A stretch of DNA of 13,507 nucleotides from Kocuria sp. (GTDB lineage: Bacteria > Actinomycetota > Actinomycetes > Actinomycetales > Micrococcaceae), in assembly GCA_030454085.1 (NCBI GenBank), contig JAKDJD010000055.1:1-13507 (forward strand), written 5' to 3'. Both the position numbers and the translations under genes were made by a program. Positions 7,030-13,507 of the stretch are shown here, piece by piece (position 1 is the first letter of the stretch; every line of letters begins with the position of its first letter). The notes under the pieces were generated by a model that was not told the origin of the DNA, did not search any database, and saw nothing but the letters and a program-made list of their open reading frames with translations.

Positions 7030-8334
7030 ATGACTTCTCCGACCGAACCCCGTCAGCCCGGTTATTCGCCCCGGGACGCTGACCGCTGGTTTCCGGAGCA
7101 TCACAAGAATCTCTATCGCAGCCAATTCGAGCGCGACCGGGCCCGAGTTCTGCATTCCTCGGCCCTGCGCCGGCTGGGATTCAAGACGCAGGTCGTCTCT
7201 CCGAGCTCGGACGACTTCATACGGACCCGCCTGACCCACTCGCTCGAGGTCGCACAGGTCGGTCGGGAGGTGGGCCGGATGATCGGTTGCGACCCCGACG
7301 TCGTCGACGCGGCCTGCCTGGCCCACGACCTCGGTCACCCTCCGTTCGGGCACAACGGCGAGGCCGCCCTCGATGCGATCGCGGCCGATGCAGGCGGGTT
7401 CGAGGGCAACGCCCAGACGCTCAGGCTCCTGACGCGCCTCGAGCCCAAAGTCATCATGCCCGACGGGCGATCCGCGGGGCTGAACCTCACGAGGGCCTCG
7501 CTCGACGCAGCATGCAAGTATCCGTGGGCCAAGGAGGACGCCCCTGTCCGTCACGGGACCAAGAGCCGCAAATTCGGCGTCTACGAGGACGATCTCCCGG
7601 TCTTCGACTGGTTCCGGGAAGGCGCCCCGGAAGGTCGAAAGTGCCTGGAGGCCCAGGTCATGGATCTCGCGGACGACATCTCCTACTCGGTCCACGATGT
7701 CGAGGACGCCGTCTTCGGCGGACACGTGCAACTGGGGTGGATGGACCGCGCGGCGGACCGTGAACGTGTCCTGACGTGGACCCAACGCTGGTACATGCCG
7801 GACACGGACCCGCAGGAACTCGACGACGCCCTGGCGCGCCTCCAGAAACTCGACGAGTGGCTGCCTCTCGTGACCGGTACCCGTGCCTCCATGGCGGCTC
7901 TGAAGGCGTTGACGAGCCGGTTGATCGGCCGCTTCGCCGGCGAGGCGATCGCGGCCACGCGGGCGGAATACGGCGAAGGGAACCTGACCCGCTATGCGGC
8001 CAGGCTAAGGATTCCTCGGGACACCATCACCGAGATCGCCGTCATGAAGGGCATCGCGACCGCCTACGTAATGGCGGTGAGGGACCAGGAACCGCTGTAC
8101 GACAATCAGCGCGAGATGCTCGCCGTCCTGGTCCAGGCTCTCCTCGACACCGACGGGATCTTCCTTGATCCCGTGTTCGCCGCAGACTGGCGGGAGACCG
8201 ATCGTCACGACGACGTCGCTCGACTGCGTCTCGTGGTGGACCAAGTCGCATCGCTCACGGATTCCTCTGCCGTGCGCCTGCACGACCGCATCACGGGTCT
8301 CAACTGGCGGGTCGGGGACAAGCCCCTGTGGTGA
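7030..8334 (+). CDS. dgt: Deoxyguanosinetriphosphate triphosphohydrolase-like protein (HD domain)
   Basis: 434-residue HD-superfamily metalloenzyme that cleaves dNTPs, classically dGTP, to the nucleoside and tripolyphosphate, controlling nucleotide pools. Seen: FERDRARVLHSSALRRLGFKTQV (34-56); the metal ligands His70 (TRLTHSLEVAQVG) and His99-Asp100 (CLAHDLGHPPFGHNGE); and a later Asp in MDLADDISYSVHDVEDA, completing the H...HD...D set. The C-terminal half is helical, with YDNQREMLAVL and GLNWRVGDKPLW at the end. The length is typical for the actinobacterial form. ATG 7030 has AAAGG 12 nt upstream. The gene sits between dusB and dnaG. Its gap to dnaG is 61 nt, where a separate dnaG promoter is visible. 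Confidence 0.95.
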   Translation: MTSPTEPRQPGYSPRDADRWFPEHHKNLYRSQFERDRARVLHSSALRRLGFKTQVVSPSSDDFIRTRLTHSLEVAQVGREVGRMIGCDPDVVDAACLAHDLGHPPFGHNGEAALDAIAADAGGFEGNAQTLRLLTRLEPKVIMPDGRSAGLNLTRASLDAACKYPWAKEDAPVRHGTKSRKFGVYEDDLPVFDWFREGAPEGRKCLEAQVMDLADDISYSVHDVEDAVFGGHVQLGWMDRAADRERVLTWTQRWYMPDTDPQELDDALARLQKLDEWLPLVTGTRASMAALKALTSRLIGRFAGEAIAATRAEYGEGNLTRYAARLRIPRDTITEIAVMKGIATAYVMAVRDQEPLYDNQREMLAVLVQALLDTDGIFLDPVFAADWRETDRHDDVARLRLVVDQVASLTDSSAVRLHDRITGLNWRVGDKPLW

Positions 8335-8382
8335 GTCGTCCACGTTCGTCGGCCCGGGGCGGTCCGGATTTGTCAGGGCGGA

Positions 8383-8388
8383 TAAACT
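8383..8388 (+). promoter_or_regulatory. Putative -10 box of a leaderless dnaG promoter
   Basis: TAAACT is followed by 7 nt (GGCCCAC) and then the GTG start of dnaG. This spacing would put the first transcribed base at the G of GTG. There is no Shine-Dalgarno in the gap and no clear -35 box. Confidence 0.5.
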
Positions 8389-8395
8389 GGCCCAC

Positions 8396-10273
8396 GTGGC
8401 TGGTTTGATTCGACGCGAGGACATTGACGAGGTGCGCTCCCGCACGGACATCCGGGAGGTCGTCGAAGGCTATGTCACGCTCAAGTCCGCAGGCATCGGG
8501 TCCTACAAGGGGCTCTGCCCCTTCCACGACGAACGCACGCCGTCCTTCCACGTTCGACCCCAGATGGGCACGTACCACTGTTTCGGGTGCGGTGAATCCG
8601 GGGACGTGATCTCTTTCGTCATGGAGATGGACCACACGTCCTTCTCGGAGACCGTGGAGCGACTGGCCGCCCGCGTCGGGTACGAACTCCATTACGAGCA
8701 GGGCAGCGGCCCGTCGAAGGAGGAGAAGGGACGCCGGCAGCGACTCATCGATGCGCACAAGATCGCGCAAGAATTCTTCGAGAAGGCCCTGTACACGCGG
8801 CAGGCCTCGGCGGCCCAGAATTTCCTGGGCGGCCGCGGGTTCGACGGAGACGCCGCGCGGAAGTTCGGCGTCGGGTATGCGCCCCAAGGGTGGTCCACCC
8901 TGCTCAAGCACCTTCGGGACCGCGGGTTCACCGATGAGGAGCTCAAGGCCACGGGAATGTTCTCCGAGGGCCAGCGCGGTCTGTACGACCGCTTCAGGGG
9001 GCGCCTGATCTGGCCGATTCGGAACCTCACCGGTGAGACGATCGGCTTCGGCGCCCGAAAGCTCTTCGAAGACGACAAGGGTCCGAAGTATCTGAATACC
9101 CCTGAAACCCAGCTCTACAAGAAGTCCCAGGTGCTCTACGGGATCGACCTCGCGAAGAGGAAGATCGCGCAGGGCAAGCAGATCGTGGTCGTCGAGGGGT
9201 ACACCGACGTGATGGCCGCACACCTGGCCGGGATCGAGACGGCGGTGGCCACCTGCGGCACGGCCTTCGGGACGGAGCACATCAAAATCGTCCGGCGCCT
9301 GCTCGGTGACGACGGCTCCGGCGGGGAAGTGGTCTTCACCTTCGACGGGGACGAGGCCGGGCAGAAGGCGGCCCTCCACGCATTCCAGGAGGACCAACGG
9401 TTCAGCGCACAGACGTATGTGTGCGTGGCACCGGAGGGAATGGACCCCTGCGACCTGCGTCTCAAGCGCGGGGACAAAGCCGTACGGGACCTCCTGAAGG
9501 CCAAGCGCCCACTCTTCGAATTCGCGATCCGGGTGACGCTGAGGGACTTCGATCTGGAGAGCATCGAGGGCCGCATTCGCGCCATGAGGGTTGTTGCTCC
9601 GATGGTGGCGTCGATCAGGGACTCGGGTCTGCGCCATGCCTACCAGCGCGAGGTCGCACGATGGATCGGCGTCGAACTCGAGGAACTCGATGGCGCCGTG
9701 CGAGGGGCGGCCCGTCAGCCGGTCGAACGACGTCGCGAAGACATTCAGGCGGCGTCGGCCGGCCCGGAAGATCGCCCCAAGCCCCAGGTCGAGCTGCCGG
9801 ACTACACCAACGATGCCGCCGCCCGCCGGGAGCGCCAGGCACTCGAGGTCCTGGTCCAAGTCCCGGATTTGGTCGAGCGGTCGCAGTGGGAGGCGTTGCC
9901 GTCGATCCGAGTGAGATACCGGGTGCACCACGAGATTCTTCGGGGCATCCTCGCTGCTCATGACGAGATCGACGCCGTCCCCGGGGGACGCTGGGTCAAC
10001 GGGATCAGAAACCATACCCATGAGGCCGCGCACTCGCTGTTGGCCGAGCTGACCGTTGCCCCGTTGCCGGCGACCACGCAACGGCAGGTAGAGAACCATG
10101 CCGTCTCGATCCTGAACAGGCTCCTCGCCCAGGAACTCAGCGTGCGCCAGCGCGACAAGGTCCGCGAGCTCGAACGGGTCGACTCCGTGGTCGAAGCGGA
10201 TCGGTTCCGGAGCATCCAGCGAGAGATCCTCGACCTCGAGTCCAAGCGACGCCAACTCTCTGAGGTGCGGTGA
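8396..10273 (+). CDS. dnaG: DNA primase
   Basis: 625-residue primase that makes RNA primers for replication at the fork with DnaB. Three parts are visible. The N-terminal CHC2 zinc finger has C41-P-F-H44 and C62-F-G-C65. The catalytic core contains the TOPRIM fold, with Glu267 in VVVEGYTDVMAAH and D317-G-D319 in FTFDGDEAGQKAA, plus the upstream FRGRLIWPIRN and GFGARK segments. The C-terminal region (about 450-625) would bind the helicase. The frame is open far upstream into dgt, but the family start is clear: GTG-Ala-Gly-Leu-Ile-Arg-Arg-Glu-Asp-Ile. No Shine-Dalgarno is present, and TAAACT lies 7 nt before the GTG. The stop codon sits inside a 7-bp hairpin (10268-10285). tRNA-Asn follows. Confidence 0.96.
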   Translation: MAGLIRREDIDEVRSRTDIREVVEGYVTLKSAGIGSYKGLCPFHDERTPSFHVRPQMGTYHCFGCGESGDVISFVMEMDHTSFSETVERLAARVGYELHYEQGSGPSKEEKGRRQRLIDAHKIAQEFFEKALYTRQASAAQNFLGGRGFDGDAARKFGVGYAPQGWSTLLKHLRDRGFTDEELKATGMFSEGQRGLYDRFRGRLIWPIRNLTGETIGFGARKLFEDDKGPKYLNTPETQLYKKSQVLYGIDLAKRKIAQGKQIVVVEGYTDVMAAHLAGIETAVATCGTAFGTEHIKIVRRLLGDDGSGGEVVFTFDGDEAGQKAALHAFQEDQRFSAQTYVCVAPEGMDPCDLRLKRGDKAVRDLLKAKRPLFEFAIRVTLRDFDLESIEGRIRAMRVVAPMVASIRDSGLRHAYQREVARWIGVELEELDGAVRGAARQPVERRREDIQAASAGPEDRPKPQVELPDYTNDAAARRERQALEVLVQVPDLVERSQWEALPSIRVRYRVHHEILRGILAAHDEIDAVPGGRWVNGIRNHTHEAAHSLLAELTVAPLPATTQRQVENHAVSILNRLLAQELSVRQRDKVRELERVDSVVEADRFRSIQREILDLESKRRQLSEVR

Positions 10274-10297
10274 CCATCGTCACCGAGGGGCCGTTTT
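10268..10297 (+). terminator. dnaG terminator hairpin containing the stop codon
   Basis: CGGTGAC (10268-10274) pairs perfectly with GTCACCG (10279-10285) across a CATC loop. The dnaG stop TGA (10271-10273) lies in the left arm. A TTTT run (10294-10297) comes 8 nt after the stem. That run overlaps the probable -35 box of the tRNA-Asn promoter, so the two signals are packed together. Confidence 0.5.
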
Positions 10298-10324
10298 GCG
10301 TCGTGTCAGCGAAGCCTGTAGAGT
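10296..10324 (+). promoter_or_regulatory. Promoter of tRNA-Asn
   Basis: TTGCGT (10296-10301) as -35, 17 nt of spacer, then TAGAGT (10319-10324) as -10. This is the best sigma-A/HrdB-like pair in the window. The start site would be near 10331, leaving about 30 nt of leader before the tRNA. Confidence 0.65.
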
Positions 10325-10362
10325 TTAGTGCTGTTGCGAGCGTTGAAGAACGTCAGTAGCGG

Positions 10363-10437
10363 TCCCCCGTAGCTCAACGGCAGAGCATTCGACTGTTAAT
10401 CGAAGGGTTACTGGTTCGAATCCAGTCGGGGGAGCCA
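10363..10437 (+). tRNA. tRNA-Asn (anticodon GTT)
   Basis: A complete cloverleaf: acceptor TCCCCCG (10363-10369) with CGGGGGA (10427-10433); D-stem GCTC/GAGC; anticodon stem TTCGA/TCGAA with loop CTGTTAA (anticodon GTT at 10395-10397); T-stem ACTGG/CCAGT with loop TTCGAAT; discriminator G; and an encoded CCA (10435-10437). It lies between dnaG and a strong terminator and has its own promoter, so it is probably transcribed alone. Confidence 0.98.
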
Positions 10438-10441
10438 CAGG

Positions 10442-10486
10442 AGCCCGGAATATCAGGCAAGTAGCCAGGTATTCCGGGCTTTTTTC
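10442..10486 (+). terminator. Strong intrinsic terminator of tRNA-Asn
   Basis: AGCCCGGAATA (10442-10452) pairs perfectly over 11 bp with TATTCCGGGCT (10470-10480), followed at once by a run of T (10480-10485). A small GGC/GCC stem can form in the loop. It starts 4 nt after the tRNA CCA end. Confidence 0.93.
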
Positions 10487-10500
10487 GTCAGACACCGCCC

Positions 10501-10523
10501 GGAGCCGCTTCGGGGCTCCTTTT
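10501..10523 (+). terminator. Second, weaker intrinsic terminator
   Basis: GGAGCC (10501-10506) and GGCTCC (10514-10519) form a 6-bp stem with a 7-nt loop, followed by TTTT (10520-10523). It lies 14 nt after the first terminator's T-run and may act as a back-up. Confidence 0.6.
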
Positions 10524-11018
10524 AAGGGGTTGCCGCTCGAGGGCCGGCCGGGCCCGGGATCCGATGTTGCCTGGAACCCGCTGCTCGACATCACAAGAGC
10601 CGAGATGTGCTGAGGGGGTCGACTCCAACAATGGGCAATGAAAGTGCGATTCACGGTGCAGATCGTGACGACGTCGTCGTTCCCTGAAATTCTTTCGGCG
10701 AGTGACGCAATCGAATTTCGGAACGTTTCCTCTTCTCGTTCGAAGGGGTTCTGCAGACGATGGACGCCGCGCGAGCGGGGGCGGTCGAAGCCGCAGTCTT
10801 GCCAACCGGCGGGCGGGCGAGGGCGCCGTCCCGCGGCTCCGGCTCGGACCGGCACGTGGTACGGATCTGAAATAGTTCGAGGTATTCGGTTCGTGAGCAG
10901 GTTCCCCAGAAGAACAAAAAAACTCAGAAGCCCGTTCTCACGTGGCACAACTCTCTATGTCGCCCCAGAAATGATAGGTTTGGCTGTGAAATTCAATGAC
11001 ATTGACTAGGGAGGCTTG
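10524..11018. other. About 500 bp with no credible gene
   Basis: No reading frame here has a Shine-Dalgarno, a recognisable domain or normal actinobacterial codon use. The part around 10620-10745 and 10860-11010 is visibly richer in A/T than its neighbours. It holds a 12-bp palindrome GACGACGTCGTC (10667-10678) and a near-perfect stem TTCG(G)AACG ... CGTTCGAA (about 10714-10741). The last part must carry the promoter of the membrane-protein gene, but several TAnnnT candidates (such as TAGGTT at 10975) lack a good -35. It may be a long regulatory region or a decayed gene. Confidence 0.5.
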
Positions 11019-11903
11019 ATGTCTCACTCCATCGACAACGGAGAGACCACTGACCAGCAGAAGCCCCGTTCATACCGGGGAGGCGTCAGCTCTCTGAAGG
11101 CTGGGGCCAGCCAGGTCCTGGGTATCGGCAAGGTGGCCTCCCGCTTGGGCCCCAAGCAGATCAAGGACGAAATCCAGATCGCCAAGCTGGAGATGAAGGA
11201 CAAGGGCGTCAAGCTCGGCGTGGGTGCCGCCTTCGTCGTGGTCGGCCTCGTCTTCCTGCTCTTCGCGACCATTGCTCTGATCGGCGCGGCCATTGCCGGT
11301 CTCGCGACCGTGATGCCGCTGTGGCTCTCGGCGCTGCTCTTTGCCGCCTTGTTCATTGTCTTGCTGGCAATCTTCGCGCTCATCGGCCTGTTGAAGATCA
11401 AGAAGCAGCTTCCGCTCAAACCGGAATCCGCGATCTTCGGCTTCCTCTACGACCTCGGGGTTGCCAAGGAAGGCTCGTCCTACACCTCCAGCCGTGTGCG
11501 TCGTGAGATGCAGGAGAAGCAGGAGGCCAAGGCCGACGAGAAGCAGAAGGCCAAGGAAGAGAAGAAGAACCAGGAGAAGTCCGGTCAGGCGCCGGAGAAT
11601 GCGCAGCCCACCCAGGATCAGCTGGAGCAGCGGACCAAGGCCCGCCGCGACCATCTGAAGTCCCTCCGGGACGACTTCGGGAATCAGTTCTCCTCCGTCC
11701 AGTCCTCCGCGACAGGACTCGTGGACAAGTCCAAGTCCGATGCCCAGTCGGCTCCGGACCGGGCGAAGTCGGCGGCCTCGAACTTCACCGCCAACGTGTC
11801 CGACCCGGAGAACATCAAGGCTCGGTGGAAGCCGTTGACCGCATTCGCCGTATCGGTCGGAGCATTCTTCGTGTTCCTCGGCCGCCTGTTCAAGAAGAAC
11901 TGA
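11019..11903 (+). CDS. DUF1469 / 'phage holin family' membrane protein
   Basis: 294 residues. A soluble N-terminus (1-45) leads to PKQIKDEIQIAKLEMKDKG, then two long hydrophobic segments (about 66-96 and 101-126) joined by a short PLW turn: the Phage_holin_3_6/DUF1469 pattern. Next come a Lys/Glu/Gln-rich, probably coiled-coil stretch (160-210) with a marked charge bias, a polar linker, and a third hydrophobic segment (273-291) ending in LFKKN. The family name is misleading: these are chromosomal actinobacterial envelope proteins of unknown function, and there is no lysis gene or phage gene nearby. ATG 11019 follows AGGGAGG by 4 nt; a TTG directly before it would leave too little room. A strong hairpin follows the stop, so it is probably a single-gene transcript. 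Confidence 0.8.
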   Translation: MSHSIDNGETTDQQKPRSYRGGVSSLKAGASQVLGIGKVASRLGPKQIKDEIQIAKLEMKDKGVKLGVGAAFVVVGLVFLLFATIALIGAAIAGLATVMPLWLSALLFAALFIVLLAIFALIGLLKIKKQLPLKPESAIFGFLYDLGVAKEGSSYTSSRVRREMQEKQEAKADEKQKAKEEKKNQEKSGQAPENAQPTQDQLEQRTKARRDHLKSLRDDFGNQFSSVQSSATGLVDKSKSDAQSAPDRAKSAASNFTANVSDPENIKARWKPLTAFAVSVGAFFVFLGRLFKKN

Positions 11904-11935
11904 CTCGGCTCACGAGTTACCGGCCTCAAGCCGAA

Positions 11936-11973
11936 GAAGACGCCCGCTCACCATCTGGTGGGCGGGCGTCTTC
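11936..11973. terminator. Long hairpin after the DUF1469 gene
   Basis: GAAGACGCCCGC (11936-11947) pairs over 12 bp with GCGGGCGTCTTC (11962-11973). The stem continues through a T-G wobble and CACCA/TGGTG (11949-11953 with 11956-11960), leaving only TC at the tip. There is no T-tract on either strand. It begins 33 nt after the stop and probably terminates the upstream gene. Confidence 0.7.
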
Positions 11974-12026
11974 GCATGTTCCCTGGCGAAGACCGGTCGA
12001 ACCATGAAATACGCCTCACCCGAAGA

Positions 12027-12057
12027 CGAGGGACAGCTCGCCCTCGGTCGGTAGACT
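12027..12057 (+). promoter_or_regulatory. Inverted repeat and -10 box upstream of the glycosyltransferase
   Basis: CGAGGG (12027-12032) and CCCTCG (12041-12046) form a perfect dyad with 8 nt between, followed 5 nt later by TAGACT (12052-12057), a TAnnnT -10 candidate. The dyad covers the -35 position. Transcription would start near 12064, leaving about 50 nt of leader. Confidence 0.4.
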
Positions 12058-12115
12058 GTGGGGGACCGCGTGGACGCCACGACCCACCAAGCAGACGACG
12101 GAACGCGACCGAGCT

Positions 12116-13300
12116 ATGACTACCAGACCCTTGAAGATCCTCATCGGCGCGGACACCTATCCGCCGGACATCAACGGTGCCGCACAGTTCGGGCACCGGT
12201 TGGCGGAGGGCATGCGGGATCGCGGTCACGACGTGCACGTGCTTGCGGCGCGGACCACCAGCGGGCCTTCGTACGACATCGAGATCGATGGCATCACCGA
12301 GCATCGGCTGCGTTCCCACCACCCGCCGACACACCCGTACTTCCGGTTCTGCTTCCCCTGGGAGATGCAACGGAGGGTCGGCCGGTTGCTCGAGGAGATC
12401 AAGCCCGACGTCGTGCACATCCAGTGCCACTACATCATTGGCCGCATGCTGTCCTGGGAATGCAAGCGGCGGGGCATCCGGTTGGTGGCCACGAACCACT
12501 TCATGCCGGAAAACCTGAACCCTTTCCTCCCGTTCCCGAAGCTCGCGCTGGACGTGATTGCGAAGTGCTCCTGGATGGACATGGAGCGGGTGCTCGGTCG
12601 GGCCGATCACGTCACGACGCCGACGCCGATCGGTGCGAAGGCCATGCACGACCACGGTTTTGCGACGCCCGTCATCCCCGTGTCCAATGGCATTGACTCT
12701 GCGGTCTACGAACTGGGTCCGGGGGAGGAGATCGACAAGCGCGACCACCCGGTGATTTTCTTCGCCGGTCGCCTGGCGGTCGAGAAGAACATCGACGTGC
12801 TGATCAAGGCCCTGGCACTGTTGCCCGAGGAGCTCGACGCGCATCTGGAGCTCGCCGGCAGCGGCGAGATCGAGGACGATCTCAGGGCGGTCGCCCGTCA
12901 CGCCGGGGTTGAGGACCGGGTGCATTTCCTCGGGTTCGTTTCCGACGCCGAGCTTCGTGCCGGATATCTCCGGGCCGATGTTTTCTGCCAGCCGGGGACC
13001 GCCGAGTTGCAGTCGCTCGTGACGCTCGAGGCCATGTCGGCCTCGAAGCCCGTGGTCCTCGCCGATGCTCTCGCCCTGCCGCACCTTGTCCGGGCAGGAG
13101 AGAACGGATACCTCTTCGAGCCGGGCAACGAGCAGGACCTCGGCGAGAAGTTGGCGCGCGTGCTCTCCGCGACGCCCGAAGAGCGACGTCGCATGGGAGA
13201 GGTCAGCCACACCATGGTCAAGAAGCACGATGTCGACAAGACCTGGGACGTCTTCGAGTCCATGTACGACGGCTCGTACAGCGGCTCAGAAGGCCAGTGA
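12116..13300 (+). CDS. GT4-family glycosyltransferase
   Basis: 394 residues, GT-B fold. The N-terminal acceptor half has KILIGADTYPPDINGAAQFGHRLAEGM (7-33), the glycine-rich loop typical of GT4, then DVVHIQCHYIIG and NHFMPENLNPF. The donor half starts near IFFAGRLAVEKNIDVLIKAL and contains ELAGSGEIEDDL, VHFLGFVSDAEL and the E-x7-E nucleotide-sugar motif, Glu297 to Glu305 (ELQSLVTLEAM). GT4 enzymes are retaining and use UDP- or GDP-sugars at the inner face of the membrane. The HFMPEN segment and overall form recall actinobacterial transferases that glycosylate diacylglycerol, but phosphatidylinositol mannosyl- or MshA-type activity cannot be excluded. ATG 12116 has only a weak purine stretch (GACGGA) upstream. 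There are no membrane segments. Confidence 0.88.
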   Translation: MTTRPLKILIGADTYPPDINGAAQFGHRLAEGMRDRGHDVHVLAARTTSGPSYDIEIDGITEHRLRSHHPPTHPYFRFCFPWEMQRRVGRLLEEIKPDVVHIQCHYIIGRMLSWECKRRGIRLVATNHFMPENLNPFLPFPKLALDVIAKCSWMDMERVLGRADHVTTPTPIGAKAMHDHGFATPVIPVSNGIDSAVYELGPGEEIDKRDHPVIFFAGRLAVEKNIDVLIKALALLPEELDAHLELAGSGEIEDDLRAVARHAGVEDRVHFLGFVSDAELRAGYLRADVFCQPGTAELQSLVTLEAMSASKPVVLADALALPHLVRAGENGYLFEPGNEQDLGEKLARVLSATPEERRRMGEVSHTMVKKHDVDKTWDVFESMYDGSYSGSEGQ

Positions 13301-13357
13301 TTCGAAGGCCGCGCCCCGACCGACAAGCGGATGGACGTTCGCTGCCGCGGGATGCGG

Positions 13358-13363
13358 TATCCT
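13358..13363 (+). promoter_or_regulatory. Putative -10 box for the CAU tRNA
   Basis: TATCCT (13358-13363) is the only clear TAnnnT box in the gap. TGGACG (13332-13337) lies 20 nt upstream, too far for a normal -35. The start would be near 13370, leaving about 40 nt before the tRNA. Confidence 0.35.
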
Positions 13364-13371
13364 GGATTGCC

Positions 13372-13402
13372 GGTCTGTCCCGTTGTCTGCGGGATCCAGA
13401 CC
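13372..13402. other. 11-bp stem between the glycosyltransferase and the tRNA
   Basis: GGTCTG (13372-13377) pairs with CAGACC (13397-13402). After a 2-nt bulge, TCCCG (13378-13382) pairs with CGGGA (13390-13394), leaving a 7-nt loop. It has no T-tract and ends 8 nt before the tRNA. It could end the glycosyltransferase transcript or be a structured tRNA leader. Confidence 0.45.
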
Positions 13403-13410
13403 CTGCATTC

Positions 13411-13487
13411 GGGGGGTTAGCTCAGCTGGTCAGAGCAGAGGACTCATAATCCTTTGGTCGCGGGTTCAAGCCCCGCACCCCCTACCA
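13411..13487 (+). tRNA. tRNA with CAU anticodon, tRNA-Ile2 favoured over elongator tRNA-Met
   Basis: Full cloverleaf: acceptor GGGGGGT (13411-13417) with ACCCCCT (13477-13483), where pair 1-72 is a G-U; D-stem GCTC/GAGC; anticodon stem GAGGA/TCCTT (27-43 is G-U) with loop CTCATAA, anticodon CAT at 13445-13447; variable TGGTC; T-stem GCGGG/CCCGC with loop TTCAAGC; discriminator A; encoded CCA (13485-13487). It is not an initiator, as there are no three G-C pairs next to the anticodon loop. The anticodon arm with G27-U43 and the run TTGGTCGC plus GGTTCAAG resemble E. coli tRNA-Ile2, whose C34 becomes lysidine to read AUA. Elongator Met cannot be excluded by eye. Confidence 0.9.
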
Positions 13488-13507
13488 CCAGGCCCGCCCG
13501 GCCCGGA

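Noticed and set aside
5611..7785. Leftward 724-codon frame opposite dusB and dgt
   Set aside because: It spans two certain genes and their gap, has no recognisable domain, and is Arg/Asp/Gly-rich as antisense GC-rich frames are.
8300..10255. Leftward 651-codon frame opposite dnaG
   Set aside because: It mirrors dnaG almost end to end; an antisense shadow with no domain.
10325..10948. Leftward 207-codon frame across tRNA-Asn
   Set aside because: Its C-terminus reads PTGFEPVTLRL...SAVELRG, the well-known false translation of the strand opposite a tRNA gene. It also crosses the terminator.
10638..11009. Rightward 123-codon frame in the gene-free stretch
   Set aside because: No Shine-Dalgarno, Arg/Ser-rich, unlike local codon use, and no recognisable domain.
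11019..11903. A phage lysis cassette, suggested by the 'holin' family name
   Set aside because: No endolysin, spanin, integrase or structural phage gene lies nearby; the family is chromosomal in actinobacteria.

Overview
The window is high-GC DNA (my estimate is the low to mid 60s percent) from an actinobacterium, most likely a member of the Micrococcales. Grounds for this are the base composition, frequent GTG starts, promoters that look leaderless, a single-chain alpha2-type glycyl-tRNA synthetase, and the gene order glyS ... dusB - dgt - dnaG - tRNA-Asn, which I recall from actinobacterial chromosomes. I cannot name the genus or species.

Layout, left to right. Positions 1-202 hold a hairpin and a 44-bp tandem repeat lying downstream of a small leftward S4 RNA-binding protein gene (203-430). 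Rightward from there come glyS (556-1938), a GNAT acetyltransferase gene broken by an in-frame TAA (1955-2917), and an alkyltransferase-like DNA-repair protein (2938-3306). A divergent pair follows: an SDR dehydrogenase (leftward, 3312-4109) and a class III PLP aminotransferase (rightward, 4281-5654). The housekeeping block then runs dusB (5755-6924), dgt (7030-8334), dnaG (8396-10273) and tRNA-Asn (10363-10437), closed by two hairpin-plus-T terminators. About 500 bp without a credible gene lead to a DUF1469 'phage holin family' membrane protein (11019-11903), a GT4 glycosyltransferase (12116-13300) and a CAU-anticodon tRNA (13411-13487).

How the genes work together. Much of the window serves translation and replication: glyS charges tRNA-Gly, dusB makes dihydrouridine in tRNA, dgt removes dGTP, dnaG primes replication, and two tRNA genes are present. 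The aminotransferase/SDR pair looks like a small catabolic cassette (deamination of an amine or omega-amino acid, plus a redox step) placed between glyS and dusB. Its substrate cannot be read from sequence.

I found no CRISPR array, transposase, phage structural gene, toxin-antitoxin pair or defence system, and no clearly new multi-gene system. The points most worth checking are the nonsense codon in the GNAT gene, a perfect 16-bp palindrome abutting the likely dgt -10 box, three genes that look leaderless, the left-edge repeats, and the gene-free stretch after tRNA-Asn.
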